The notes beneath the pieces were generated by a model that had not been told where the DNA came from, did not search any database, and worked only from the letters and a program-made list of their open reading frames with translations. A program made the position numbers and the translations under genes. From Brachypodius melanocephalos (taxonomy: Eukaryota; Chordata; Aves; Passeriformes; Pycnonotidae), in assembly GCA_013398615.1 (NCBI GenBank), contig VZSR01000520.1, forward strand, positions 30,729,605 to 30,793,604: DNA of 64,000 nucleotides, given 5' to 3'. Positions 23,992-36,357 of the stretch are shown here, in pieces. How positions within the stretch are numbered: the stretch's first letter is position 1; each line of letters starts with the position of its first letter.

Positions 23992-24756
23992 AGTGCAATG
24001 TCTTTCACCTGGGTTAGGCAACCCACAATACCAATACCAGTTGGGAGATGAAGGGATTAAAAGCAACCTTGCAGAGAATGACACGAGGGTGCTGGTGGAT
24101 GAAAAACTCAGATATTAGCTGGCAATGTGCATGAACATGCAAAGCATAGAAAGGGAACCATAGCCCCAGAAAGGGCTGCATCCGAAAGAGCATGTCAAGG
24201 GAGGGGATTCTTCCCTGTATTCTGCTCTCATGAGTCCCTGCCTAGGATATTGTATCCAGCTCAGGGGTCCTCAGTACAAGACAGTTATGGACCCATTGGA
24301 ATGGGTCCAAAGGAGAGCTACAAAAATGATCAGAGGAATGGAACAGCTTTCCTTTCTTTGGCTGGGAGAGTAGAGGTTTACAGCCTTGAGAAGAGAAGAT
24401 TCTGAGGAAACCTTACTCTAGCTTTCAAATATTTAAAGGGTGCTTGTAAGAAAGATGCAGACAAACATTTTAGCAGGTCCTGCTGTGATACAAGGGGTAA
24501 TGGTTTTAAACCAAAAGTGAGTAGATTCACCCTAGACATAAGCAAGAAATTTTTTACCATGAGGGTGGTGAAACACTGGAACAGGTTCTCCAGAGAGGTG
24601 GTGGGTGCCTCATCCCTGGCAACATTTAAGGTCAGGTTGGAAGGTGCTGTGAGCAACCTGGTCTAGAGAAAGATGTCCCTGCTCATTGCTAAGGGTGTTG
24701 GACTAGATGACCTTTAAAGGTTTTTTCCAATGTTCCTATTCTATGATCCTATGATC
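23992..24756 (+). mobile_element. CR1 LINE, ORF2 C-terminus and 3' UTR
   Basis: A 765-bp 5'-truncated CR1. Translated in shifting plus frames it gives pieces of the reverse-transcriptase C-terminal region: 'RVLVDEKL' near 24090, 'YSALMSPCLGYCIQL' near 24220, 'GPQYK', and 'VQRRATKMIRGMEQLS' near 24310. These match the order in CR1 ORF2. Frameshifts and in-frame stops make it non-functional. The 3' UTR contains 'ggtggtgaaacactggaaca' near 24564 and 'gttggactagatgaccttta' near 24698. It ends with two octamers (attctatg, atcctatg) at 24738-24754. Confidence 0.92.
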
Positions 24757-27018
24757 TCAAATGCCAAGAAAAAATACCCTCACAAGAGCATTGATTCATA
24801 AGAATAAGTACAGCATACTAGGTCAAAACCCTTGACTAAAAGTAGTGAATACTAAACCTTCATTTGTGGAAATAGAACTCTGATTGTTGTTTTAAATACA
24901 TTCTGAATTCCACTTTCCTAGACAGCAGCTTTCCTGTCACGACTTTTGTAAATAGTCTTTCAGACTAGTGTCAGAAAAGTGCATGCAAAAACTGAATATA
25001 CATTCACAGATGCAGTATCCAATAGGTTAAAAAGTTAGGTAATTTCAATACCTTGTGCTATTAGCCTATACTTAAATATCCAATGCTACCAGACTATGTG
25101 CAAATTCAAGTACTGTTCCCACCTGCATTATTTTGAATACATTCCATGTTCAATATTCATCCTTAGCAACTTTTTGTAGAATGCAGAATGTATTCTTTGA
25201 TGGTGTAACTTTACTAGTAAAGAAAATAAGCCTTATTCCATGTGGTTTTGGCAGAGACTGAGCTGTGTGAATAGGAAAGATGAAGAGAGAGGGGTTAGGT
25301 AAATAATTAACCTTTGAAAATAACTCTTGCTCTTGGAGTGTGCATATCAATATGATATAATTACCACATTTTATTCACTGTTGGCTGAAGATCACCATAG
25401 GTAATTTAAACAGTGAGCTTACATTTGCATAATGTACGAGCAGCAGGTTCTTTTAAAACCTTGCTGAGAAGAGGCCAACATATTTGTGTATCTCCCCGAG
25501 ATGCACCAATTGTGTTTAATTTTCCTGATTCCAGGGATTTTTTGCATCATTAATATATTCTTACAATTTTTTAAAAAGTATGACTAATACTTTGACCTGA
25601 ACTGAACTTATTGACCTCTGATCAGGTCAAATCTAGTTAGAACTGGAAGAAAACGTTTTCTATGTTTTGTTAGATTCTTAGTTAATTTTCCCAAAATCTT
25701 AGTCTCTTTGTATTGTTGTTCAGCCTGAATCTGATTTTCTAGTCAGCTGCCTGAGCTGGTTTTTTAAGTAAATTCCTCTTGAATGAATCCAGATCAAATC
25801 AGGTTGTATATGGAGCACAGTTCAGCAGTGGAAGTTTGAAGACAACCACAAGACAGTTTCAAATACAAATAGACAGAAATGTTCTGAAAAGATTTTATTT
25901 TTTCCCTTCAGGTATATGCAAAGGCAATTGACTAAGAAATATTTTTGTCATTAGGAAGCTGATGTCTTAGGAATTGGAGCTCCTCTACAGTATGCCAGGG
26001 CCTGTTGGAGTAGTAACTGGAACTGGGATTTCATCTGCTTTTTCAGAAGAGGAATTGATCCACTTCAGGTTAATTATGAGGAAGAATGGGAAAATAATTT
26101 TCAGGATATAGAAATCCATTTCTATTCCCAAGTTATTTTGTCACAGACTGTAAGTCTATAAGCCAATGGTACGAATTTCACTTTGGATTTTAATTACAGT
26201 CAAGTTTCTTTAGAAGCACCTCCAAGTGAATTAGAATTTTAAAAATCATCTTCATGCTGAGCCTTAACGAAAGAGACTGAGTTTATCTCACAGCCTTCCT
26301 CAGCATTATCAGACTCTTGAGCCTGTGAGCCAGGCAGTAATATGTCAGAAATGATCCAACAGTAGAATACTTTGGATTTTATTGCCTACCAGTATGCACT
26401 GACATCATTCATTTGATTGACAAATAGTAACATCCCTTTCTCCATAAAAGCTGTAGTTTTCCTTTATTTATTTAGGTTTCAAGCCAATACTCCAGTTTCA
26501 TAATGTGTTAGTGATTGCTTGTAAGCAGTAAAGTGAATTTTGTGAATTAACTCTGACAAGGATGAAATTATTAAGTGATTGGAATGAAACCTTTAATATG
26601 GAGAGGACTAATTTTATTTGTCCTGAATATCATGTAAAACACAACATTCTGCTGCTTTTAAAAACATAAAAATGGCCTTTATGTGGGGGTGAAGAGATTA
26701 AATACAACTTAAAAATATGATAACTGGTCTCCAGTGAAGTCCCATTCATCTGCACTGCACAGATTCTTTTTGGCAGCTGCATGCTCCTCGTAGCTGCCTT
26801 TCGTTTATTGCCTATAGTTCTTCATTTTGTTGTCAAATGTTAAAATGTTCCTTTTTGTTAAATTTGATGGCCAGCAAGGGAGATTAAAGGTCTTTTCCGT
26901 CTAAAAAGCAGCATAGTTATCTGGTCATCATGTCATGTCAAGCTGTCTTGTTTATTTTGGCACTTCCTGTCCAGTGGGGTCAAGAAGCTGTACTATATTT
27001 CGGATACAGACAGGTATT
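24757..27018. other. Unique AT-rich DNA, no gene seen
   Basis: No element, exon or RNA gene recognised in this 2.3-kb stretch. Confidence 0.5.
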
Positions 27019-27592
27019 TTGGGCATAGTTCTTTTGGCTGTGGTAATTTTCTTCACAGTGGCTGGTACAGGGCTGTGTTTTGGATGTGAACTGGAAGCAC
27101 TGTTGATAATACAGAGGGGTTTCTTTATTGCTGAACAGATCTTTCACACGGCCAAGACCTTTTTTTCTTTTTGTACTGCGATGATGGTGAGGAACCTGGG
27201 TGTATATAGGAGGTTGGAAGGACATGGCTGGGACAGGTGATCCAAGGGAGCATGGCGCTGCCCCGACATGGCTCCCTCCACACTTCTCTCCTTGGCACCA
27301 GCCTCACCCCATGACACTTTTCCTGATCCACATAGGGTTAGGGTTACCAAAGGGTGACCAAGGGGATATTTCATACCAAACGGAATCATTCTGGGGAAAG
27401 AAGAAAGAAGGTTGGGGTTTGGAGTGATTTGTTTTCCCACATCACTGTTACACATGACCAGGCCCTGCTGTCCTGGAGATGGCTGAACACCAACCTGCCG
27501 TGGGAAACAGGGAATCTATTCCTTGTTTTTGTTTGCTTGTATGTGCATATTTTGTTTTCCCTCTTAATCTGTCTTTAGCTCAGCCTATGAGA
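27019..27592 (+). mobile_element. Endogenous retrovirus LTR, 5'-complete, U5 truncated
   Basis: This is a copy of an LTR type found widely in birds. The start region 'ggtaattttcttcacagtgg' (near 27043) and 'ggctgtgttttggatgtgaa' (near 27071) mark U3. A tract 'accaaggggatatttcatac' follows near 27357. The R region has 'gagatggctgaacaccaacc' at 27477 and the downstream 'taatctgtctttagctcagc' near 27565, where a poly(A) signal normally sits but is mutated. Similarity to the family stops at about 27592, so the end of U5 is missing. The portion from about 27420 on matches, in inverted orientation, the second copy at 28534-28835. No retroviral coding sequence is attached. Confidence 0.75.
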
Positions 27593-27945
27593 ACTAGATC
27601 CACTGAAACTTCCAGGGGTCAGAGCCCGGATGATCAGACCCCTTGGAATTTCCTTAGGACTCTGTCTCGATGGCGACTTGATAGAGAGGGGCAGCCTTGA
27701 TCCTGTTGTCCGGAGTTCTAATTGTGCAAAAGTAACAAACAAGAAGGTGTAGACTGTATTTGGAGCCAACTGGAAACAGGCAGTAACCAGGGGCAGAGGG
27801 CAAGGGCCAGAGTCAGACGGGGCAGTTATACATTCCTGTGTGGGGAGGGTTAAGGCAGGGTCTGAGGGAAGGGTCCAACAGGGGAGAACGATTAGGAATA
27901 TTAAAATTTCTGCACCAAAAATCAACCTCTGGTAACACAAAGAAC
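27593..27945. other. GC-rich segment of unknown origin next to the LTR
   Basis: About 350 bp, GC-richer and CpG-richer than the flanks. It begins exactly where LTR similarity ends. Minus-strand reading is open for 121 codons (27575-27940) but the product has no familiar motif. Also on the minus strand the segment ends 'ctctgacccctggaagtttc', which looks like the end of a retroviral U5. It may therefore be a second, different LTR inserted into or joined to the first. This is a guess. Confidence 0.3.
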
Positions 27946-28533
27946 TAGGAACTTTCTAGCAATGATTTGCATACTTGACCTGAGGGAACATGGGAGTAAG
28001 CCTCTTGCTTGCTATACTTAGATAGGGGTTTCCCAGGACATCAAGCCAAGGTTTTTTTCTTTCCCAGGGAAATCACTCTCTACAATCCATCTACCTGTAA
28101 AATTATTTCTCAATAAATAATTTATTTAACTGTACAAATCTGTACTTTTCTACAGTTTTTAAAATTCAGACTTGACCTGATAATAAAGTAAAATATTCTT
28201 TTAAAGCATGATAAATCTTACTGTGAGTTGTGAAGAAAAAAAATCCTAGAAAAGTACAGCTTAATTCATAAGTAACTCTCATCTCTGGAAAGGATATTTG
28301 ACAGTATTTAGATCATAGTATTTTTTGCATGCAGGGTTCTGAAATCTTATTACAGGCAGTACTTACATGGTCTTCATGTGAACTGAAAATTCCCCTTTGG
28401 AATTAATTTTAATTAGAAAAATAGTTTTAATCCCCATATTTGCCTCCTGCAGCATGGTCAGGTGGAGTCTCATCCCTACATGACATTGTAGGGCATACTA
28501 ATTTCAGAAGGAGAGACAGGAAGTGGGATAGCC
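27946..28533. other. Unique AT-rich DNA between the inverted LTR copies
   Basis: About 590 bp with no retroviral coding signal. If the two LTRs had belonged to one provirus they would be in the same orientation with internal genes between them, and neither is the case. Confidence 0.5.
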
Positions 28534-28835
28534 TGATATCATGGTTTACCCCAGCCAAGAGCCAAGCCCCACACAGCTGCTCACTCATGAGGAGATCCCA
28601 CCAGAGGAATCAGGGAGAGAATTGGAAGGGTAAAAGCTGGAGAACTCATGGCTTGACCTAAAGACAGTTTAACAGACAAAGCAAAAGATGCATGTGCAAT
28701 CACAGCAAAACAAGAAATTAATTCACTGCTTCCCATGGGCAAGTTGGTGTTCAGCCATCTCCAGGACAGCAGGGCCTGATTGTGTGTAAGAGTGATGTGA
28801 GAAGACAAACTCCATCACTCCAAACACACTCCAAA
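28534..28835 (-). mobile_element. Endogenous retrovirus LTR, U3 truncated, minus strand
   Basis: Read on the minus strand it starts near the beginning of R ('ttggagtgatggagtttgtc') and continues through 'gagatggctgaacaccaact' (rc of 28739-28758) and 'gttaaactgtctttaggtca' (rc near 28663). U5 follows: 'tctctccctgattcctctgg', then 'ggctggggtaaaccatgata'. It ends in CA at 28534, the normal LTR 3' end. It belongs to the same LTR type as 27019-27592 but has kept the opposite part: its U3 is gone and its U5 is complete. Confidence 0.8.
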
Positions 28836-29700
28836 TGTGAGCAATTTACCTTCCTTGCTACTAGTAAGACATAAAGTAACCCAAATATCTTCCTGGTTTA
28901 GATCTTCCTTGTCTTAAGAAAATATGAAATGCTGTCACTTGGAATACTCTCTAGAGATAATTTAAATTAACAGATTGTATTTCAGGAACAATAGAAGTGA
29001 TGTGAACTTCCAGATGGGGACCCTTGGCAAAAAGATAGCAGAACAATCCAAAATTTCATCTTTCTGCTTGCCTTAAGCTGATTTCTCTCTATCCCAAACT
29101 CAAATTTTCTGAAGGTGTTAAGTAGGAGAAAGAGGGATTACTTAGGAAAGAAGAAAGGACTGAAGACCTGTAAATCATTCTGGAAAGGATTTATTTACAT
29201 GATTACATTTGTTAAGGATAAAATAAAGTGTTTCCACAAGAGAAAAAACAAAAGGTATAAAAAAGCCTATAATTTATAACACACAAGTGAACGTGTTCAT
29301 TCTGCATGTCACACCTGCTTTTAGATTCTCTAATGTTTATTATATTTAGGAGTTTTTTATTTAAAACAGAACAACATAAAGGCTTCAATAAACAAAACCT
29401 CACAGCAATTCAGGAAGGATGCCCTTCTTACTCTAATCGCATGATTTTTAAAAATATAATGCTATATATTTGCAAATCAGGCTTAACATGATTTGAGTGC
29501 TTAGCTAGTGATTCCATTTCAGATGTACCTGCAGTTTTCTAGCTCCACAGTGGACACTGTAGGAATTATTTTTGTCAGCAAAGCACCAGGAATTTCAAAC
29601 CCAGATTTCAATGTTAAGGTGTTTAGTGCAGCAAAACCAAAAGTACTACAGAGAACGTATTCTCAAATGGAACAGAAATATAAGGATATAACCTTAAAAC

Positions 29701-29731
29701 TTTTTTTTTCTTTTTTTTTTTTTTTTTTCTT
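29701..29731 (+). repeat. Poly(T) tract (T9-C-T18)
   Basis: Nine Ts, one C and eighteen Ts, then CTT. Read on the minus strand it is a poly(A). No element with an A tail is visible on its other side, so it is probably a simple mononucleotide repeat. Confidence 0.85.
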
Positions 29732-32700
29732 GAAATGAAGGAGTCTTCCAGCTGAATGAATACCACTGCAGGAAGTAATGACATGGCTTATAAATGAAAG
29801 CCTTTCACATGCAAGTGAAAACCCATAATTTATTTTCCAATTTAAAATGTCTCTGCTTAGAATTTTTAATCTGAAAAATACTTAATTTTGAAAGAAAGTT
29901 AGAATAGTCCCCTAAAACTTTTGGCCAAAACAAAAACAATCAAAAGTGATCACTCTTATAACATCTTCTGTGGGGGAGAAAAAAACCCCTCACATGCTGA
30001 CTAGCTTTGCCCATTAAGAAACAGTAAAGATGTAACAGCTTAGCCAGACAACACAAAGCGTCACTGGTAGAGATGGGTCTTGAACAAATCACCTTAAAGT
30101 TGTACTTTATAAAAATAAAGAGACAAAAAATTGTTCTGGGCATTCTTTCCAAGATTTTCCTGCTACTAGAGACAGTGCTTAAACTGTTTTCTTCCTCCCA
30201 GAAGAAGCTTCCTCAGCACTTTAAGGAAAAGTCAGGTGTTTTTCAAAGATAGTCTTACTAGTCCTGATAATTTGTGGATAATTAAGGAATATCTGGCCAA
30301 GACTATGACACTTAGTATCTTTTATGAATATAAAGGTAGTGCTGCGGGGACAAGATCTATACTGTTTAAATAAACAATAAAAATACTCTAATCTTCTGCA
30401 TTTCATCATTTGCCCCTTTTTTGGATTATTGTTCCATAAGGTACAATGGAGTGAAGGGTTAATAGTTTAGAAAGTCAGCTCACATAGGTAGGTCTTTTCC
30501 AGCTTGATTGTCCCACGGATGAACGTCACTGGAATGAAAAGCTTTGTGATAAAACAAGTTAATACTGTGGACACTGTGCAAAACATGAGACCTTTATTTA
30601 ATCGCCATACATTTTTACAAATTTTGCAGTGCAAATAGAGGTTGACAGGGAAGGAGGTGACTTTTCTTTGATTGTCTAATGCAGAGGTGTTTTTCTGCGA
30701 TGATATCTAGAGCTTTGAGAAAGAAATTAAAAAGTATATCAACAAGGGCCAAGCTAAGGATTATTCTATGCTTTATAATGTATTCCAAAGAGGGAAATGT
30801 GTGTAACACACCACATAAATGTCAAAGTGCTATCAAAGACCTTGTATTAATCTTGACTAAAAAGATGTGACTTATAGATTGTGACATCATGTAATTTCCT
30901 TTTTTTCTTCTTGAAAGAAGTAACTGGAAAAACTCAGAAAGCAGTATGTGTATTCACTCTACAAAAGCCTCTGTGTTCAGATGTGCCTGCCTGTATGCTG
31001 CAGACCTATTGGCTCAAGGCTTAGAGAAAAAGAAGTGATCAGAGAATATGGTGAAAAATGACCAAGAAATACAAAATAAGACATTTTACACACACTTATG
31101 CCAATGAACCTGAAGAGGCAGAGAAAGAAATTTTACTAAAAAACGTGCCATTTGACTTTGACTGAAGAATGGCTTCTGAGAGTAAGTTTAGCTAGACCTA
31201 AAGTGTGTTGATAAAGAGGACTAAAAGACTAATTATACCTGCTTGTGTCCTTTCCAACTGACTAATTTCTTTGGGATTGGGAAGACCATTGTTCCTTTCT
31301 ATTACAGCAGACAGATGGACAATGGAAGGAAAGCAAAGAGTACATTGCACTTTAACTTCAGTGTGCCCCTCTCAAAAGTAGACTGGAGGGTCAAAAGGAT
31401 GGAGATCATCCAGCAATCCAAGGAATGAAGTATGGTCTGTTGACTTGGGTGCATGGAAAAGTCCTTCACTTCAGAAGTAAGGGAAGATCATGCAGGTAAA
31501 TGATAGTTTTTAATTATGTAGACTTTTCTCCAATCCCTTTACGGTTGCACAAACGAAACAATTTTAAGGAAGTTTGGTCAAATCACTTGAAATTTTATAT
31601 ATGTGAATTCTAATACTTCTAGTCATTTCAGTACTTATTTAATTTCTAATTCCATTTCATACTTTTTGAAGGTGACACAACGAGGGGCCCCGCTACCCAA
31701 GATGTTTGATTACACTTTTTTCTCTGCTGTTTCCTGCCTCTCTTATTTCATTATTTGTTTAGTTTTCACTTTTTCACTTTCATCAGAGATGTCCTCTGTT
31801 ATCCACAATACCTCCCTTCTTCTTTACAGTTTTCCCAACTGCAAAGCACATCAGCATAAGCTCATACTTGTCACTGAAAGATCATCTAGATGAAGCAACT
31901 CATATCAAAGACACAGAAAATTTAAGAAGCATGATTTTTTTTCACACTTTACAGCTTCAGTAAAGGACAAACAAGTTCAATGTACAAAAATGTACTTAAT
32001 AAGTACACTGGACACTGCACTTATTATTTCCCAGTAAGGATGTAGAAAAGACTCATGTTTCCTGCCTTTCCTCTTTGTTTTGGCTTCACCCAATTTTTCT
32101 GCATGCCATCTTATTGCATTTATGGTGCTTTATAGAGTGACATTCAAAGAGAAGAAAGAGGAGAGAAGGAGAATGCTCTTAACCTAGGCTTTATGAAATC
32201 TCTTCAGTTAAGAGGGAACAGACAATACAGTAATGCTTCTTAATAATCTGAGGCTGTCCAACATGCATTAGCTGAGTTAATTTTAATGGATTTAACTCCT
32301 CTTTCCTTTTCTCACTTCCTGAGACCTCAACAGCTTGTTTGAGCTGAATATGAATGAGGAAAATGTGAACGAAACTTCTTTGCTCATAGCAGTGAGTTTT
32401 TTAATTTAAACTACTTTACACTAGTAAGAATCTGAGGACATAATGTTTGACAATAATCTATCACTATTTAGATCAGGCATTCTGCCTTCACCTGAGACTT
32501 GGTATTTCAGAGGAAGGTGAATTTCTTCCCTGTAAGAAAAATAATGTCCTCCATTTTGGAAAATGTTCCATTTTAAGCATTTCTTCATATTGTTCCAGCT
32601 AAAACTAGTCCTGAATCATAAGCTTTTAACCTGCATATTGAGCTCTTACCAGAGGCACATTCATGCCAGTCCATAACTTTTGATGAGATTGATCTTTATT

Positions 32701-35016
32701 TGCACTGGCTCATTATACTTTTTCCTATTTCTTTTTATTTTTTTTTTAATAAAGGCATTATGCGGTTTTCCAATTTTGTTGCTTGCTGCTTACCTCCTAC
32801 ATTGCCAAGCAAGAAAGCCATTAAATCAATCTTAAAGGATTTTTTCATTACTAAACAATGCCTATGTCAAGTAAAGCAGTCTTTTTACTGGTTCCATGGT
32901 TATCCTCCTCTAAACCTGAAATGATCTCTTTCTCTTTTGGAGGACCAGGGTTAAAAGAAGGTGACAGAACAGGTTCACTAATGCCCTTTACAAGGATTCC
33001 ATATGCCCTCACAACAGCTCGATAAACTCTATTATTTCTTATAGGATTATTCCTGGTCTCAATGGCAGCAAAGCAGGGACTTACCTAATTAGATAATAGG
33101 ACACTCAAGACTTTACAAAAGCTGTTTTCTGCCATATACACATGGAAGAGAGAAGTACATGAGCATGCTGGACCTCTAGCTCCGTTTTATTAATGTTTCA
33201 AGGTTTCATTAATGGCTTAATGCTCTTTGGTGTGACACATTGCTTTTCTTTATCTTTTTCCTATCTTGTGTCATTAGAACTCTGGTTTTTCAAATTTCTT
33301 TGAAAAGCATGGATCAAAAGTGACTACTGAGAGCAATATGGTGTGTCTAATTGTAATGGTGTGAAAATTTTAGGAAATTAAAAGTTTGTAATTCAGGGAT
33401 TATGGGGAATGAACTGCCATCATTAAATGGTGCTGTTCAGATTAGGAATTACTGCATAATCACTTAATTTGGGTTTTTGGGGATGTGATCAGAAATTCCC
33501 TAAGTTTTTTATTTGTTAGATGAAATAAGAAATTCTAATTTTCACAATAGTTTTTGTTGTACTTGGAAGGAAAACTTAAAACAGCAAAAGGAGATATATT
33601 CTAAAAGGTCATCAAAAAGAGGTTTGCAGTTGTGTAATATGCAAATCATCTTAGTTTCAACTGTTAAGAGGACTTTATATTGTATTTAAGGCCCAGTTCT
33701 AAAGGTTTCAAGCTGAATTTTACAGGATCTGTAGAAACTTAACAATTCTGAAGATCATGTTACTTTTGAAAATTTGAAAACTGGATACCTTGGGAACAAA
33801 AGTTGTGTGCTTAAAATGCCACCTTCCCTTGTGTCTCTGCCCCATCGTAACCTTCATGCATTATTACTCCACCAGTCTTCTTGGTGCACTTTATAGTTTG
33901 ATCTTCAGAGCTTGCTGCTGGACTGAGCATGCTTTGCTGTGATTCTTTACCCACAAATTGTTTTGCTCTTTCTCCTACAATTGACTGAAATGAGATTGAA
34001 AGGAATAGAGATGACAGGCAGTAATTAATTAGCACCTATTTATTAGAGAGAAACTTGTTCATGGTATATTAGTTAGAGGTTCACAAATTGTGATGAATTG
34101 CTGAAGACATCACTGTCTTTTAACTTGGGCTATGTTTTAAGCAGTTATTTAAGTGTCAAAAAGAACAGCAAGTCATCAGTTGTAGATTAATATAGTACCC
34201 AGAAATGGCCTTTCAGTTTTGGAGCAAGGCACTCTACCTGTGGCCTTTCACAGTGCTGCTGTGTGATCTCTGGGTGTGCATAGGATTGCAGTGTTAATGA
34301 CTTTCAATGTTACAGGAATGCAGTGAAATAGAAAGAATGTGGGAAACTCTTGCAACAAAACCGATGAGCTTCCTTCTTTGTCGCTTCTCTACCCAACTGA
34401 AATATAAACAAAATATGGAATGATCTGATAGCTCTTTGTAGGCTCTTCAGTATCAGATTGAAGACTAAAGTAAAATTCTAATGAGATGAATCACCTAACT
34501 CCACCACGGAGAAAAACTCAAACAACCAAACAAAACCCCCAGAATGCAGTAACAACAAAAAAATCTCCCCAGGAAAGTAGTCTCTGGCAACTGTGTTTAA
34601 AGTCAAAGTTTATTGCTCTCAGATTATCCAATTCAGTGTAACCCCATTTACTTTAGAGGAGAGAGATGATTGTAAGGATGTGGCATACTGCTTCTTTGAA
34701 ACTGTACTGTCTTTTGTGATCATAATCAGGAAAAATATGAAGTTTCACGTTACCATGATGGTTTTGCTAACTGTGGGACAGGAGGAGTTGCTGCAGGATT
34801 TTTAAACCTTATAACAAATTTGCTGTCTCAGAGTCAGTTAGCTGCCAGATTTATTTAGTCATGATAGCAAAGGCCCATTGACTTTAAGAAGGACTTATGG
34901 ATTTTGTCTTTGGTAATCCTAGGAGATACAATGCTTGTCTTGAACAAAGAAACAATTTTCTTCTTTATGGTTCCTCCAAAACAACAAATCCAGCCCTTTC
35001 ACTCTTCTGCTGATGA

Positions 35017-35044
35017 CATATATTTTCTATAAAGAAAATATATG
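35017..35044. repeat. Perfect 12-bp inverted repeat (hairpin)
   Basis: The arms catatattttct and agaaaatatatg pair perfectly around a 4-base loop (ataa). The stem is almost all A-T, so it is weak. There is no sign that it is a transcribed hairpin such as a microRNA, whose stems are longer. Confidence 0.75.
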
Positions 35045-35607
35045 AAGCTTCCAAAGGAACTATCTATGTCTCCACCTTCTTTTTTTAATCAATAGAAAGA
35101 CCATACATAAATTTCTTGTAATTTATTTATCTTTGAGCTAAAATTCAATAGACTTAATTTGTTTATATCTAGCATAAATACCTACTTTACCTACATTTAT
35201 TGAGATGTAAGAAAGACAATGAAAATCATGAACATTGTTCATCAAAACTAATTTTATATCAGTTAATCCAAACTACTGTATTTACTTTTCTTCCCTAATT
35301 TTGTTGAACATTGCTAGATTGCTTTAGTTCTGTTAAGATATGGAAGATTCTGGAAATTAAATTCCTCAGTTTGATCACAGAAGGTACCAGGCAAACTTAT
35401 GTTGAATCACACCTTTTAACTCACTGCCTGTGCCTTCTGTCCATAATCAGGCTATTTAGCAAGTCACAAGCTTGGCTTTGCAGATCATGAGATCTTGGAC
35501 ATTTATTTTATGGTGTTAAGAAAATGCTTGTTTTGTCCATGTCAAGGAAATTTAAACTCTGATGGCTTGTTGGGTTTAATCCTGATGGCTTTTTAGGTTC
35601 AGTTCTA

Positions 35608-35693
35608 AATTTTCAGTGGTCTGGGTTGGAACGGGGTGATCCTTAAGGTCCCTTCCAACCCAACACATTCTATGAATATATGATTGTATGATT
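35608..35693 (+). mobile_element. CR1 LINE, very short 3' end fragment
   Basis: About 85 bp: 'ggtctgggttggaacggggt' near 35618, then 'aaggtcccttccaacccaac' near 35645, and two or three degenerate octamers (attctatg, atatatg, attgtatg) at 35667-35692. Only the CR1 3' UTR end is present. It faces the minus-strand CR1 that starts 357 bp downstream. Confidence 0.85.
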
Positions 35694-36049
35694 TATCTGA
35701 CAGTTGAAGTATTTCCTGGGTTTTTTTTCCCACTCCTGCTTTGAATCTCTATTTTCCAATAAAGGCTGAGGTCATGCTCAAGCTTTTGCCTTACAGTAAG
35801 CAAGAGGAAGCTCTCTTCCTCCCCACACCTTATATGAGAGGTATAAGCAAACAATACCCTGGGTCTGACAGCCCAATGTCAGACTGAATCAACGTGGACT
35901 GAGAGGTTTCAGATTTAACTGTGTGAGGCTGAAAGAGATTTTCAAATGAATGTAAAAAACACATTTCTTCAATGCAATATGTTGAACTTTGTTTCTCTAG
36001 GAAGAAAAAAAGATACTGCAGAGGCTGAATTAAGTGATTGACAGAGTAT

Positions 36050-36357
36050 ACTATCATAAACTCAAAGAAAGTTTTGGTCTGGAAGGGACCTTAAAGATCA
36101 TCTAAATCCAGTTCCCCCCACCATGGTGAGGTCCCTATTCAACCTCTCCTTGAACAATATCAAGGATGGAGCATTCACAACTTCTCTGTGAAATCTGTTC
36201 TGATACTTTACCACCCTCTGGGTGAGGAATTTCTTGTTAATATCTTGTCTAAACCTACTCTCCTTCAGTTTAAAACCCTTCCCGCTTTTCCTGTCAACAC
36301 ATACCATTGTAAAAAGTCCTTCTTCAGATTTCTGGTAGGGCCACTTTAAGTACTAGA
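36050..36357 (-). mobile_element. CR1 LINE, 3' end fragment, minus strand
   Basis: On the plus strand it reads as the reverse complement of a CR1 end. It has 'ggtctggaagggaccttaaa' (36076-36095), 'accatggtgaggtccctatt' near 36120, 'ctctgggtgaggaatttctt' near 36215 and 'aaaaagtccttcttcagatt' near 36311. The terminal octamers at 36050-36068 are strongly decayed. There is no coding capacity. Confidence 0.88.

Larger units (their letters stand above)
28836..35607. other. Unique AT-rich DNA, no gene seen
   Basis: A 6.8-kb stretch without recognised transposons. Notable small structures are a T tract at 29701-29731, an A/C-rich run at about 34510-34568 and a perfect 12-bp inverted repeat at 35017-35044. 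Frames of up to 96 codons have no recognisable content. Confidence 0.5.

Noticed and set aside
27335..27350. Two telomere-like TTAGGG units (gggttagggtta)
   Set aside because: Only two units, inside the U3 region of an LTR. This is far too short for an interstitial telomeric array.
27946..28533. Internal region of a provirus between the two LTRs
   Set aside because: The LTRs are in opposite orientation and the interval is only about 590 bp of AT-rich DNA with no gag, pol or env-like frame.
31680..31700. CpG-bearing 'gaggggccccgc' as a promoter core
   Set aside because: A single GC-rich dozen bases in AT-rich sequence with no CpG island or downstream exon.
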